Shown here in pieces: positions 42,329 through 53,673 of a stretch of 64,000 nucleotides of DNA (the stretch's first letter is position 1; every line of letters begins with the position of its first letter). The notes below the pieces were generated by a model. The model made no database searches, was not told the origin of the DNA, and saw nothing but the letters and a program-made list of their open reading frames with translations. The position numbers and the translations under genes are program-made. The stretch covers positions 1,240,001 through 1,304,000 of the forward strand of contig JAUCEF010000008.1 in assembly GCA_033558025.1 (NCBI GenBank). Direction: 5' to 3'. The DNA is from Phytophthora sp. 'mugwort'. Lineage: Eukaryota > Oomycota > Peronosporomycetes > Peronosporales > Peronosporaceae.

Positions 42329-43204
42329 TCAAGCCTTTGCTGCATATTGGTCCAGCACAAGCTGGCGAACAACTTCAGTGGCCTGCGCCACGATTTCCTT
42401 AAGAATGGCCCAGTACTTGGTCACTAGTGCACGTGACTTGTGTGCTGCAGTTGAGCCCCATTCGACCGCCGTCTCAATGTGAGTTTCATAGTTCTCCAAC
42501 ACCCCTTTGGCGAGGCTGCACAGATACAACCAGGACTGAGTGCCCTTCAAGGCGACGATCTGCATCGCTGCTGCACTGCGGGGAACTGTAGGATCGGTTG
42601 CCTCAACCACCCACGCGGGAACAATTGAGTGGAGGTGCTCTAAATTGTCAATGACATCTTGCAGCTTAGCCGTCAGCATTTGCGTCTCGGTGACTTCAAT
42701 CGGCTGGAGAACAAACTGGTACTCAGGCTTCCACACGACGTCAGCAATCGAAAACTTGAGTAAAAAGTCGAGACGCATGCGTCCTTCGCTCATCGGAATG
42801 AGGTCCACTTCAAAATGCGTGTCTCGACTCGGATCTGTACGACCAAGACGCATCTATAGCAGAAGTCCATCTAGCTGTTAGGTTCAAGTTCATTCAACCA
42901 AGATCAATTTCCTATCCAACGCAACCACTTTACCGCGAGATAATCCATGACAATGGCATGCGGGATACCGGCCCCTTTAAGTGCGAAATCGTTGGCAGAT
43001 GACACGGTACATTGCCTAGCAGTCCACATAGTGTTATTTACGGTAGAAGCATCCGCATTTTATTTAGTTTTCAATCGAAACTCACCACTGCTGCTTTGTC
43101 TCCTTCTGCTCCAGCCAGATCTTCGCGGTTGTCACCGAGAAGCGAAATACCGAACCTTGCTGCGAGCCGAACGTCACTTGTCCCGTCTTCATTGCCTCAG
43201 TCAT
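42329..43204 (-). CDS. Spliced oomycete gene of unknown function
   Basis: Exons 43204-43086, 43015-42934 and 42853-42329, introns of 70 and 80 nt (GTGAGT...CTAG and GTAAAG...ATAG). All joins keep frame and give 241 residues starting MTEAMKTGQVTFGSQQGSVF. It continues RFSVTTAKIWLEQKETKQQW and, after the first splice, QCTVSSANDFALKGAGIPHA. The third exon has RLDFLLKFSIADVVWKPEYQ then FVLQPIEVTETQMLTAKLQD, followed by a helical C-terminus. The N-terminal half looks like a beta-rich head leading into a helix, a layout I associate with conserved but uncharacterised oomycete proteins; I cannot name a function. A TTCATTTCC sequence about 30 nt upstream of the start resembles the initiator. It is followed on the same strand by the gene at 40667-41892. 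Confidence 0.75.
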
Positions 43205-43599
43205 GACGTTCTCTCTTCTCGGGCTCCAGTAAGGAAATGAAGTATCCAACACACGTTTGATCCCAACCACGACTTCGTCCCAAGGATGTCAAAAATGATC
43301 TTCATTGATGACGGCGGAGCATGGACCAGTGATAAGGTAACTCGATCATTACCATCAATCCTTATGTGCAGCGAAACCTAGAATCGCTCCGTGCTCGTCC
43401 TATGGATATTGATGTCTTTCGAACCAAGCATTCCTCGTAGCGGACATAAACGAGCATACAGGGTGCCTTTCCATCATTACAGTACCTAACACCTATTTAT
43501 CTATTGCTGTGCTATCGTTACTATTTTTGGCCAAGCTAATTTTTTAAATTAAGAAATATAATACTTCCAGTACCAGTTAGTTATTTTGTCGTGTAAATT
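43205..43599. other. Divergent intergenic region
   Basis: Separates the start codons of the minus-strand gene at 43204 and the plus-strand gene at 43600. The minus side has an initiator-like TTCATTTCC near 43235. The plus side is AT-rich with no clear initiator. Confidence 0.4.
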
Positions 43600-45782
43600 G
43601 TGCAATTCAGATTGAAGATGTTGTCGTTGACGGAGCTGAAAGACGCGTTAGCGGCGCTGGGAGTGTCAACAGCGACGGAGAATTTAAGAGGTAGAGCGAG
43701 GCGAGATGAATTGGCCAAAAGACTGCATCATGCGAAGATGGCGAGTGGTGAAGTGGCTTTGATACCCGCTGGAGACGGTGAAGATGCTACACAAATGTTG
43801 GACAAGTTATCGCTCTCGGAGCTGCGTGGTGCGCTGGAATTGCGGCAGATTTCGACACAGACGCCAGGATTGAAAGGGGAAGCGAGACGACACGCTCTGA
43901 TTCAGCGGCTGACGACTATGTCAGGAACCCAAAGTGGAAGGGCAAAAATTGAGGATTGTAGCGAGATATTAAGTAGTCGAGTAGATTCGAGCGACGAAGA
44001 GGAAGCGGACGAAATGAAGTCGCAAACTAGCTCTAGTGCGTACTCTATGGCGACCGAGTTTATATTCTACGACTCATTGAGTACCAAGCGAGGTGACGAT
44101 CCCACACTCGAGTTAAAATCTTCCAGTGTTTTAATGCCACAGCTTTCGTTTACAAGGCTGAAGGAGATGAGAGATGATGGGGACAAGGTGGGAAACATGC
44201 AGCGTGAATTATTCGAGCTGCGGTCAAAACTGCATACTGCACGACAAGAACAGCAGCGACTAGTAGACCAATCGCTGTTGCAGGCCGGGATAGAGATCTC
44301 TCTTAGTGAAATATCAGCCAAGTTGCAAGCCCTCGAGCATGAGCGTCGACGACTACAGGATAATTACTTCGGCCACGAACTTGTTACGTGCGATGCGGTT
44401 TTGTTTTCCACCAACAACCAAATCTCGCTTGAGTTAGTGCAAGAAGACGCGTTGCTCCTCATTAAGAAACGTCAAGAAACACTGAAAAGACTGGCTGAGA
44501 GGACGAAAGAAGCTATGGCAGTAGCCAAGTTTCACGTCATGGAAATTCAAGCCGATATCTTCAAATCAACGAGGCAAGAGGAACTCAACCTGCTGGAGCA
44601 CATTCGTCAAATTGAGTCTTCCCTCAATTCTACTTCAGTTTCGCCTTCGTCACAAAAATGTTGCAAAAAGTCGTTCGTTTTGCAGAAGGCAGATCCTAGT
44701 TCTGAAACGCCCATTCTGACGCGTTGTCGGTCAATGCCCAATGGCCTGCGATCGGATCTGTGGGGTCAAATGGACACCCACGAGCGAAGGCAATTGCATA
44801 GTGAGCTCCGCTCCGCTGCTTCAGTTCATATTCGGCGCGATCGGGTGCCCATCTCTACTTCAGAAAGCATTGGATCATCGTTAAGAACTGTACGAGCGCC
44901 AACACAAGCCGACAAACTTGGAATCAAGGCTCGATTCATGGAGAAAGCCCAGCGCAATGCCGATGAGATCCTTCAAGTGTACCAGAATGCGATAAAGCTC
45001 GACGAAAACCATGCAGCAAATCTCGGTAACTACGCACTCTTTCTTTGCACCCGCTGTGGAAAATTTGACGAAGCCTACGCATTCTTTCAACGCGCTATTA
45101 TCGCTGACCCAATCAATGCGAAAAATTTGGCAAATTTCGCCGTCTTGTTAATGCGAGAACGTAGAGATTACGCGAAAAGTGAAGAATTTTACAAGAAGGC
45201 ACTGGATGTCGCTCCAAAGGATGTGAACATTATGGGCGGATATGCAGATCTATTGTCGGCTCTAGCGTCCGAAGGTCGAGAAAACCTGGTACGGGCTCGG
45301 CGTGTTCTGAAGAAAGCACTGACTCTATCTCCTTCGCATAGTAACAATCAGTTGCGTTTAGCGTTGGTTCTTACGAATTTGGAGAAGAACGATCAGGCCG
45401 AGCGATGTTTCGAGCGGCTGCTGGTCGATGTGGCGAAGCAGCAGCACGATGGCGAGCAAGACATGCACAAGCCAAAGCATGCTGCGAATCTCGTGTCGAT
45501 TTACGAAAAATATGCACATTTACTGCATCAACGCGGACATTGGGCGAGGGCGAAAGAAATGTACGACGAAGCTCTTGCACTGGAACCTCATCGAGCTTCT
45601 CTTCTGCGGAACTTGTACGTTGTAGTATATATTTTTTGACAGTGAAAAAAGGGCGGGACACAGTTGCATGTCTGACATTTTTTAATTCTTGGTCTCTGAT
45701 TAACTGCAGCTCTTGCTTCTTGCGCGAAACCAAACCATTTATATCGTCACGCAGCGAGCCAGTTGACGCCATTATTTCGTAG
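43600..45782 (+). CDS. SAP-like, coiled-coil and TPR protein
   Basis: Exon 1 is 43600-45614. A GTACGT donor and an acceptor ACTGCAG at 45709 give a last exon 45710-45782 ending PVDAIIS, 695 residues in total. The N-terminus has two SAP-like helix-turn-helix units, LSLTELKDALAALGVS and LSLSELRGALELRQIS, each followed by a basic RARRDELAKRL or EARRHALIQRL helix. An acidic linker (SSDEEEADEMK) leads to a long coiled coil (~190-350), a Ser-rich linker, then at least five TPR units from about residue 455 (AIKLDENHAANLGNYALFL, AIIADPINAKNLANFAVLL, ALDVAPKDVNIMGGYADLL). SAP motifs usually bind DNA or RNA, TPRs bind proteins; the combination suggests a nucleic-acid-associated scaffold. Met-7 (43618) is an alternative start. 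Without the last intron the frame would end at 45639. Confidence 0.85.
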
Positions 45783-46299
45783 TTTACACGAGTTGTGCCT
45801 CATGATAGAAGACTTAGCGAATTAGGATTCTAGATATATTTTTTTAGATGTGCTGGCGAACTTCGAAAGTAACACGATCAGGTTTTGTAAGAAATACCCT
45901 TGCCTACATGTACTTTCCCGAGATGTGAAGCACTTGGCTCAGTTGACGCCCTACGGGTAGCGCTGTCGAGTAGACTAGCGTAAGACATAATTGTGGCAGA
46001 TGAGGATCCTATGCAGCTACAAGTTGTAGATGAGGTAGCCTACAACCACAAATGAGACCGCGATAAACAAAATATATATGTCTCCATACTTAGAGCCGTT
46101 TTAAATGCGCTTCACCTGCCCAAGCCTTCATCACTGTTTTTCGAGGAAAGGCACAGTGAGGCTAGTGTCGCCACTCGTATGGCGCTGTGCAAGTTGCACT
46201 ACGGGATTTAGGCGAGGTTGGGGAGCCCCACGCTCCTCAAGGGCCCGAAGCAACGTCTGACCGCGACGATGAAGAAGACTACGGACCCTCGGACGCTCG
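45783..46299. other. Intergenic, AT-rich
   Basis: Nothing recognised between the TPR gene and the Gypsy remnant. Confidence 0.5.
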
Positions 46300-46461
46300 C
46301 GGCGATGAAGAGTCTGCTGGAGAAAACGAGCTACCCCGAGGCCAAACGGCTAATTCGCCGGTGGACTTCTTCGGTTTGGATTGAGACCGCTTCATGGAAG
46401 ACCAGAAGCGTACTCAGTGGATCCAAGCATTGATTGCGTTCCTTGAGGACGGCGCTTCTTC

Positions 46462-47223
46462 TCACAGCGATGTGCCGTCGAGTCGACCGCTGGGGTCGAT
46501 GTGGGTCCCTCCCCGACCTCGACAACCCTCATCCGACGGTTCAGCGTCCTCGTTGAGTAGATCCGAAATAGTTAGCGCGAGAATCGTTTCGGCGTGCAGC
46601 CTAGAGAGTCCATCCACATGACCCACTGAAGTGTCATGCTTGTGGTACACTTTGAACCGTAACTGAGACAGTTCCATCGCCTACCGTGCTAGTTTGGCGT
46701 TAGTGGTACGTTTAGTCTCGTTGAAACCCATGTCAATGCCTTGTGGTCTGTGTAGAGATCGAACTCATTCCTGTCTAGATAGCACCTGAACTTCCGAGTG
46801 GGCCACACGATACCCTAGCACTCAATCTAAGGGGTACCGTCCGTCTTGTTGCTCCAGTTACGTTACGAGCGAACCAGCAGCTTGCTGGTGTAGACGATCA
46901 CCCGTTCTCTACCGTCACGGTCTGCATCAAACACGCACCGACAGCAATTCTCGAGGATCAACGTTGAGTTTAAACCGCTTGGTAAAGTCGGAGTACACCA
47001 GGATAGGGGACTCCACTAGGATAGGGGGATCCACCAAACGCCGTTTCAGTTGCAAGAATGAAGCCTCACCGTCGTCATTCCAGACGAACTCATCTCCCTT
47101 CACCTTTAGACGTTCAATTGGCGCCGAAATAGCCACGTACCCAGGAATGTACCGACGGAAGTAACTCATGAGCCCCAAGAACGCTCGAACCGTGTGGAGA
47201 TTATAAGGTCTCGCCACGTTCAT
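46462..47223 (-). pseudogene. Gypsy RT thumb / RNase H fragments
   Basis: 47223-46927 encodes the connection segment (VRAFLGLMSYFRRYIPGYVA and FVWNDDGEASFLQLKRRLVD). A separate frame at 46677-46462 reads FKVYHKHDTSVGHVDGLSRL, the end of the Gypsy RNase H domain. The central RNase H residues between them are out of frame. Confidence 0.75.
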
Positions 47224-47239
47224 GGTGGTCTTGATCTTC

Positions 47240-47749
47240 TCAGGGTTCGGCAGAATGCCGGGCGGAGTAACGATGTGACCCAGGAACGATACCTGGCCCC
47301 CGATGACACTTCTTCATCTTGAGCTTGAATCCCGCGGCTCTGAAATGATCCAAGACTTGCTTCAGTCGTATCAAGTGAGTAGGAAAATCTGAGCTAAACA
47401 GCACGCAATCGTCCGAGTACACGAGACAAGTACGCCACTTCAGGTAGGTCAGAACGTTCTCAATAAGATGCTCGAACGCCGGAACGGCATTGCACAGGCC
47501 GAACGGCATCACCAGCCAATCGAAAAGACCGTACTTGCAAGTGAACGCCGTCTTCTCGTTACTATCTTCCGCCGTCGGTACGTTCCAGTACCCAGATGCA
47601 ATATCCATGGTCGCGAACAGTTTCCCGCCTCGAAGTACGTCTAGGATATCGTCGGTGAGAGGCATATGGTAGCAGTCCTTGATCATAACAGCGTTCAACC
47701 GTTGATAATCAATACAAAACTGTATTCCTCCATCGGGCTTGCGAATCAT
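47240..47749 (-). pseudogene. Gypsy reverse transcriptase core
   Basis: Contains IRKPDGGIQFCIDYQRLN, LFATMDIASGYWNV, FDWLVMPFGLCNAVPAFEHL and LVYSDDCVLFS. The catalytic box reads YSDD where most Gypsy elements have Y[VLI]DD. The frame breaks at both ends. Confidence 0.85.
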
Positions 47750-48630
47750 AAGGACGGGGCTTGCTCACGGGCTAGTCGATGATCGTATCAAGTTCTTCTT
47801 CAGGTACTGCTGAATCTCAGCCTCCATCACGTCACGTCACCATCAGCATTTGAGGTACGATACGGCTGTTGCTTGATCGGCGGGTGCGTACCTGTGTCGA
47901 TCGAGAACTTCAACAGGTCGGTACACCCAGGTTGAAGGGACGACTCCACAAACAAGTCACGGAACGTTCCCAGCATGGTCCGCAATGGTTCCTGCTGCTC
48001 CTCGTCAAGCTTAGAATCGCGCCAAGTACGCCTCCTAAGGCCAGGCATCGACTCTCGAGAAGAGGCAGGCTCGGTGGTCGCGGTGCCGATTATGGAGTCG
48101 ATCTGTACAGCGTTCGACATTCCGTTTCAGAATCGTCAGCTTTCCGGGGAGAAGGAACGTTCTCCGTTGCAGTCACCGACTGGAATGCCGACTCTGGTAC
48201 GACGGTGGCCGCAGTAAGAGCCGTTCCCTTCTAAAAGACGAGCTCCTCCGTAAAAGCATTCCAGATTTCCACGATACTCTGGCCCTCACGAACCGAGCAG
48301 AGCGTCCGAGCTACCTTCACCAAAGGATCCAGCTCAGGCAGCCCTTCCATTAACACGGTACATCCTTCAGGTGCCTTTCCCATGGCATCAGACACCACGA
48401 GAGCTTGACCGCCAGGACACAGTCTCACAGTTGACGCGTTTCGGGGCACGCACATCTCCTCAACTCGGGGCACACCCAAACGAACCTTCTCGCCTGACTC
48501 ATTGAGTGTCAACACTTTTCCGTCCAGGTCAATGACAGCTCGGAACGCCTTGATAGCATCCGTACCCAGAATAGCGTACATGGAGACGATCGACCACCAC
48601 AATCGTCCTCAGTCTCTCCAGCGTTCCCAG

Positions 48631-49137
48631 TCACAAGGGAAGCTCAATCATACATTTGACCTTCAACTCCTGACCCGACACGCCCTTCAGGTTCCCTTGA
48701 TAGGTTCGTAGCGGCGCCTTTGAAAGACCCAGACGTGTCAGCACGCGGGAGTCCACCAGGATCGCAATGGCGCCAGTGTCGATGAGAAGCTGAGCACGTA
48801 GATCCTCAAGGTAGACAGAAGAAACAGCCTCCACGCTCGCAACCGAGCAGATCACTCGCACACCCTCAGGAACGGGGCTATCCCCAACGTCTTGATCATC
48901 CTCAAGTCCAGCAGCACTCTCCACTTCGACCAGCCCCAGTTTCTTCATGTCCAGCCTCAGGGGGGTCCTTACCATGCAGATGTAGGTGTTGCACGTCGGC
49001 ATCGTTCTCCAGACCAATGGGGTGGTTACCGGATGCCTCAGTACGTTCGCGAATAGAGATGAACAGTCAAAACTCACTAGTTTAATCTGAAGCTTCTGTT
49101 CCATATAACACCTCGAGCAGTACGATGTATTTAACAC
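48631..49137 (-). pseudogene. Gypsy retroviral-type aspartic protease
   Basis: Includes LRAQLLIDTGAIAILVDSRV, with the DTGA active-site motif, followed by a flap region (YQGNLKGVSGQELKVKC). Isolated from RT by stops. Confidence 0.75.
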
Positions 49138-50611
49138 AAGCCGTGTTGTCCCCCTCGTTTAGTTAGCATCAGAAGGGCTTCCATAGCATACCGTTCCAAG
49201 ATCTGGGCTGTCACGGCCTCCATTACGCTATCTCCAAGCGTCCCAGCGGCCCTCTGTACAAGTTCACGGGCTCGAGCTTCGCGTACCTTGTCGAAAGCAG
49301 GAACGGGTCCAAAGACGGACTGTCACCGCTCGGAAAGAATTCCAGGGCCTTCTTGCACACCCGACACGAAGGCTCGACCTTGGCTTTGTCCTCCAGGACT
49401 AACGCGCACGTCACTACACGCACCAAAGTACGTAGCCGGAACGGCAGCTCCACGGTCGTGTCGTTTCCGGGCTCCTCCAGTGTATCCGTACCAACGAAAG
49501 TCACACAAATGTTGCCCTTGACAACATCAGCAGTCGAGGTTACGTTGCGATCACACGATTTCGCAACAGAGAGAACCTCGTCCGCGACGACGTCGTCTCC
49601 ACCTCCATCATCTCGATCATCAGCGTCCTTGTGGGCAACTACGTTATCGCGAGACGTAGTAACCGAGTCAGTGGCGTTCCCACGGAAGTCACGGCTGGCT
49701 CGCTTGGCCTCTTTGGACGCAACCAGCGTGCCTCGATACCACTTCAGCCGATATTCCGGTGTGAACAGCTCTCCAGGCGACGACTCACGCGTTCGCTCGA
49801 GTGTCTCCGCCGGCAGGTCAAGTAGAACGCTCAGCTCCTCAAGAGTTGGCTCCTTCGCCTAGGCAGCGTTATCGACCATCTTTCTCTTTAGTTCCACCTC
49901 ATCAAGAGGAAACAGGTGGTCTTCTAGTCCTTTGTCGTAGTCTTCTTTCTCATCTACCGTCTCAGTGGCGACGCCTTCCTCAAGAGCATCCAGCTCTTCT
50001 TTTGAAACAGCCTCGCGAGATCGGGTGGAGGTATCGTACCTCTATTCTAAGTGCCATCGTCCTCATGGTTGCTGCAGGTTTCTCAGGCTCGTTGACAGTA
50101 ACGGGGTCCACGGGATTAGTCATCGCGTCATCGTCTGGTGCTTTACCGTTAGGAATCGTTACGACCTCGAACAACTCCTCCTCCGACGGTTCCTCACTCG
50201 AGAGGGGCTCGGGGCTCGGTACGCTTGTACGTATTCTTCATCATCACGCTCTCCTCTGAGAGGTTATCTCTTCACAGTTTCAATGTCACCTTCGGGGCTA
50301 CTCCTCAGTTCGGGTTCCCCGACAAGCACGACGTTCTTAGCTGGCACAGCCTCTTCCATCTCCGCGGCACAGGGTACCGCATCTTCTTCTACACAGGTCA
50401 TCCGGCGTACCCCCAACATCGGGTCCATGGGTTTTCTCCATTTCCAATCACATTCAAAGCAATGTCTTCAACGTTCTCACATGAGGCTTGGCCACCACAT
50501 TCACAGTCCCAGGTACGTTCCATTCCTCCGCAGCCGATACGAAGACGGATCGGGCAGCGTACCTCTCAGTGTCGTCCGAAGGGCCAGAGGGAGGAGCGAC
50601 ACTCCCCTCCC

Positions 50612-50938
50612 TCACGCCCTCATCATTGTTGAGTAGTGGTTGGGCTCGCAGCAGCCACGCTCGCCTGTTCCCTGCGCCAACAACCGCTGGAGCGACTTCA
50701 CCAAAGGACACTGGGCAGCAAGGTGCTCGATACTCTGACAGGTCCAACACGCACGTGTTCCTCCTTGCCGGCGACCTCGGTTTTGGTTCTGACTGTGACC
50801 CCCACCACCGGAGTAGCGGTTCTGCGACGGCACCTCACACTCGACTCCGATATGGACTCTCGGCTCGCTGTTCGGGCACGTAGCGTTCGCTCGGCGACAG
50901 TTGGTGCGACTGCAGTCCAGCAATGGCGTCGCCCACAC
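50612..50938 (-). pseudogene. Gypsy gag zinc-knuckle segment
   Basis: Contains RACWTCQSIEHLAAQCPL, a CCHC-type knuckle (C-x2-C-x4-H-x4-C), after an Arg/Gly/Gln-rich stretch, as at the end of Gypsy gag. Confidence 0.7.
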
Positions 50939-50996
50939 AAAGTACGGCCGTCTTGCGTGTGCATGTCAGGACCCATGCGAATGCCGCGAACTGGCG

Positions 50997-51859
50997 TTAG
51001 AGGAACGCTCGCAGGCGTACCGACAGGGGCGTTCTGCTGAGGAGCCGACATAACCGCGTTCTCGTACGTGGCCGCAGCGTACCCAGAACGCTGGGGGGGG
51101 GCTGGGTACGAGACAATTCCTGTTGCTGCTGCAGGATCAGGTCCTGGTTCTGGCGTAGTAGTTGCATCATCTGCGGCAGCATCGCGCTCTCCATCGAGAC
51201 CTTGGCAGCGGCCTCGTCGGCGAAGTCGGCGTCATCCTCGACAGGAAGGTGCACGTTCTTGTAGAGTAAAACGGCAACTGCTTGCGGAATAGATTTCACC
51301 ATTGACGTACTGATAGCGGCCTTCCATTCGCGGTTCCTCAAACTGGACAGGAAGTACTTGGTAGCGCATCTGCTGATCGAAGCATTGAGCCTTATCACAG
51401 AGTCCTTGAACTACATCGCCCCAAACCTCCGCTGACATTCCGTGGGAACGCTTGGTACGCTTGAGACGATCGATCATCTGAAGCGGAGCCAAGCAGATGA
51501 ACTGGTTGTAGAACCGTACTTCTAAACTTCTCAAGGTTGCTGATCCGGGAGTACGTCCACCAATCTTCTCCAGTCTTGCCTTTCAGACACTCTCGGAACG
51601 CATTAATGCGCAGCTGTTCGTGGAAACCCTCCGTAACCCGCACGAAAGCGTTCCAAAACGCTCGAGCTTTATCCCCCGCGGCGTTGTCCGAGTACATCGA
51701 ACGTTGAATCATCTTGACAGCGTTCCTGATGTGAGACGGCATACCTCCAAACACGTACGCTTGACTCGCCGTTCCTGCAGCCGACGGAGTCGGCACCCTG
51801 TAAGATGATTGAGGCGCCGGATTCGGAGTTGGAACGTCCCCATAAGAATCGAGAGGCAC
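50997..51859 (-). pseudogene. Gypsy gag
   Basis: Two overlapping frames (51859-51395 and 51534-51232) encode the gag capsid-like part: DKARAFWNAFVRVTEGFHEQ, RINAFRECLKGKTGEDWWTY, then VRFYNQFICLAPLQMIDRLK. A frameshift near 51530 separates them. The Ser/Pro/Gln-rich linker before the zinc knuckle follows. Confidence 0.7.
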
Positions 51860-51990
51860 CGAACTCGACGTAGTAACACCTCCTGTTGCAGTAGTCGTCC
51901 GGACAGGCTAAGGGAACATAGTCATAGAAGGGCTAGCACTGTTCGCACCCTGAGGAGTACCCCAAAGCCGACACCACCAGTTGAAGGAGC

Positions 51991-53577
51991 ATTCTGAAGC
52001 AAGTATCCACTATATGAAGCAATAGCCGTTTGCAGCCGCCGGGTCGGTCCAAAAGCGCCGCAGGCGTCGTTCCACCATTCAAGGGATTCGGGATTCCAGA
52101 ACCAGAGGAAGGGTCGCCAGTCCGTACGACAGGTTAGAGAGCATTGCTAGTGCATCTTTGCTTCTCCAGCCTGTCGGCTGAGGACAATGTCTACATCAGC
52201 GAGGAACTAGCGGCTGACGAGGTGGCGAAGCGGCATATCGAAGTGGTGATGAATACGTCGTGGTGTAAGAATGAATGTTTCTTTTCACGCGTAATAGAAG
52301 TCGCGACTTCACGACAGATCACAACTTCTACTGCGCGAGACTTCCTTAGGGGATAGACGCAGCGACACTCTTTACATTGATTCTGTATTAGAAGAAGCAC
52401 GTGCCTCAAAGCAAGCCCGATGTAAGAAGGCACTGAGCAACAAAGAGGTAGATAGCGAAACCAAAGTAGAGGAGCTCTGTCTCATACATTTTTAGTGTGT
52501 TGATGCTTGTATCAGAGCAAAAAAATATATATTAGGCTTTTGACAGTGTTCCAGTGAATCAAGCGAAACGGATGCAAGAAATGGCTCCCATTCATCAATA
52601 ATAAAAACAGTTGTTGAAAGTTTAGTTAGAGTAGTTTCATATCAACGTACTGTGCTCACGCTTGAACTAAATCACTTTCAACACGGTATGATAGCTCAAA
52701 ATGAAGATATTAGTGATCTTTATCGGTATACCAATAAACCAAACTGCATTAAGACCAGTTAGGTTTTGACGGTCTCAAATGCTCCACTTGCAACTGCATG
52801 CACCGAATAAAAACCGTCACCGTGCGAGGATCACGACGACGTCTTGGAACCCAAAGGTAGTTCGAATCAAAGGTAATTTGGTTCTGATACACTGTGGTGT
52901 ATCGTGAAACCAGCGGCAAGTACTTGGGACTCCGTGATTATTGTAAGTGTGACTGAATGATTCTCTGGGTAGTCGCGCGATCCTCAGATGCATCTCGCAG
53001 TTCCTGAACTATCTCGATTTGCGTCGCCGATATCCGACGGGTGAGTCTAATACAACGATCAAAAGGCTACCGTCTTTCTCGTCGGTCGAATAATCGTCTA
53101 GAAACTAACACCAAGGATTTACCGTCAGTGGAGGATGTGCTCTTCTCTAAATTACTGAGATCTATGCAGTCATTCATGAGCAGCTACAATTTTCCAACCG
53201 CTTTATCGAAATTATGCGATCCTGCTGCGATACTGCATGAATTGCGGGAAATCCACTTGACCGCGATGTCTAAGAAACAAACAGTTACCAGAATTTGAAG
53301 CTGATAAGGTCCAAGATCTCGGATCCGGGTATATCCGATCCGATCTTAGCTAGCGACTGCGGGGGAGGGGCGGGATTGTTGGGAGGCTACAAACTCTGAT
53401 GGTGTCGCTATCGATAACGGTGCATCTACGCTTACAGTATTTAGAGATCCTATTCAGCAACTTCAACTTGATGCATACTGAAACACAGTCAGGTTACACA
53501 CAATTTCTGACAGTATATATCACAAATACTTGGTCTACAGCCCCAACAACAACAAAAAGTACCTGCACTCAAATAAA
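51991..53577. other. Gene-poor stretch left of the inverted duplication
   Basis: Frames at 52144-52356 (RHIEVVMNTSWCKNECFFSR) and 53041-53298 (plus) have no recognised domain. A GC-rich run near 53360 precedes the duplicated arm. No Gypsy LTR was found here. Confidence 0.4.
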
Positions 53578-53673
53578 CAATGCAAACACTGACATATATT
53601 CAATCGTATTGCTTCCTGCTGTGCCGAGCTCTCTCCACGTCAAGCCCTAATCAATACAGTTCCAGCTCGGACC

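Larger units (their letters stand above)
46300..51990 (-). mobile_element. Decayed Ty3/Gypsy retrotransposon
   Basis: On the minus strand the order from high to low coordinates is gag, zinc knuckle, protease, reverse transcriptase, RNase H, as in Ty3/Gypsy pol. Many frameshifts and stops break it. I see no integrase or chromodomain after RNase H, and no long terminal repeats at either end, so the 3' end is probably truncated. Boundaries are approximate. Confidence 0.8.

Noticed and set aside
45371..45772. Minus-strand frame starting MASTGSLRDDINGLVSRKKQ
   Set aside because: It is antisense to the last exons of the TPR gene, has no domain and does not continue; a spliced plus-strand reading explains the region better.
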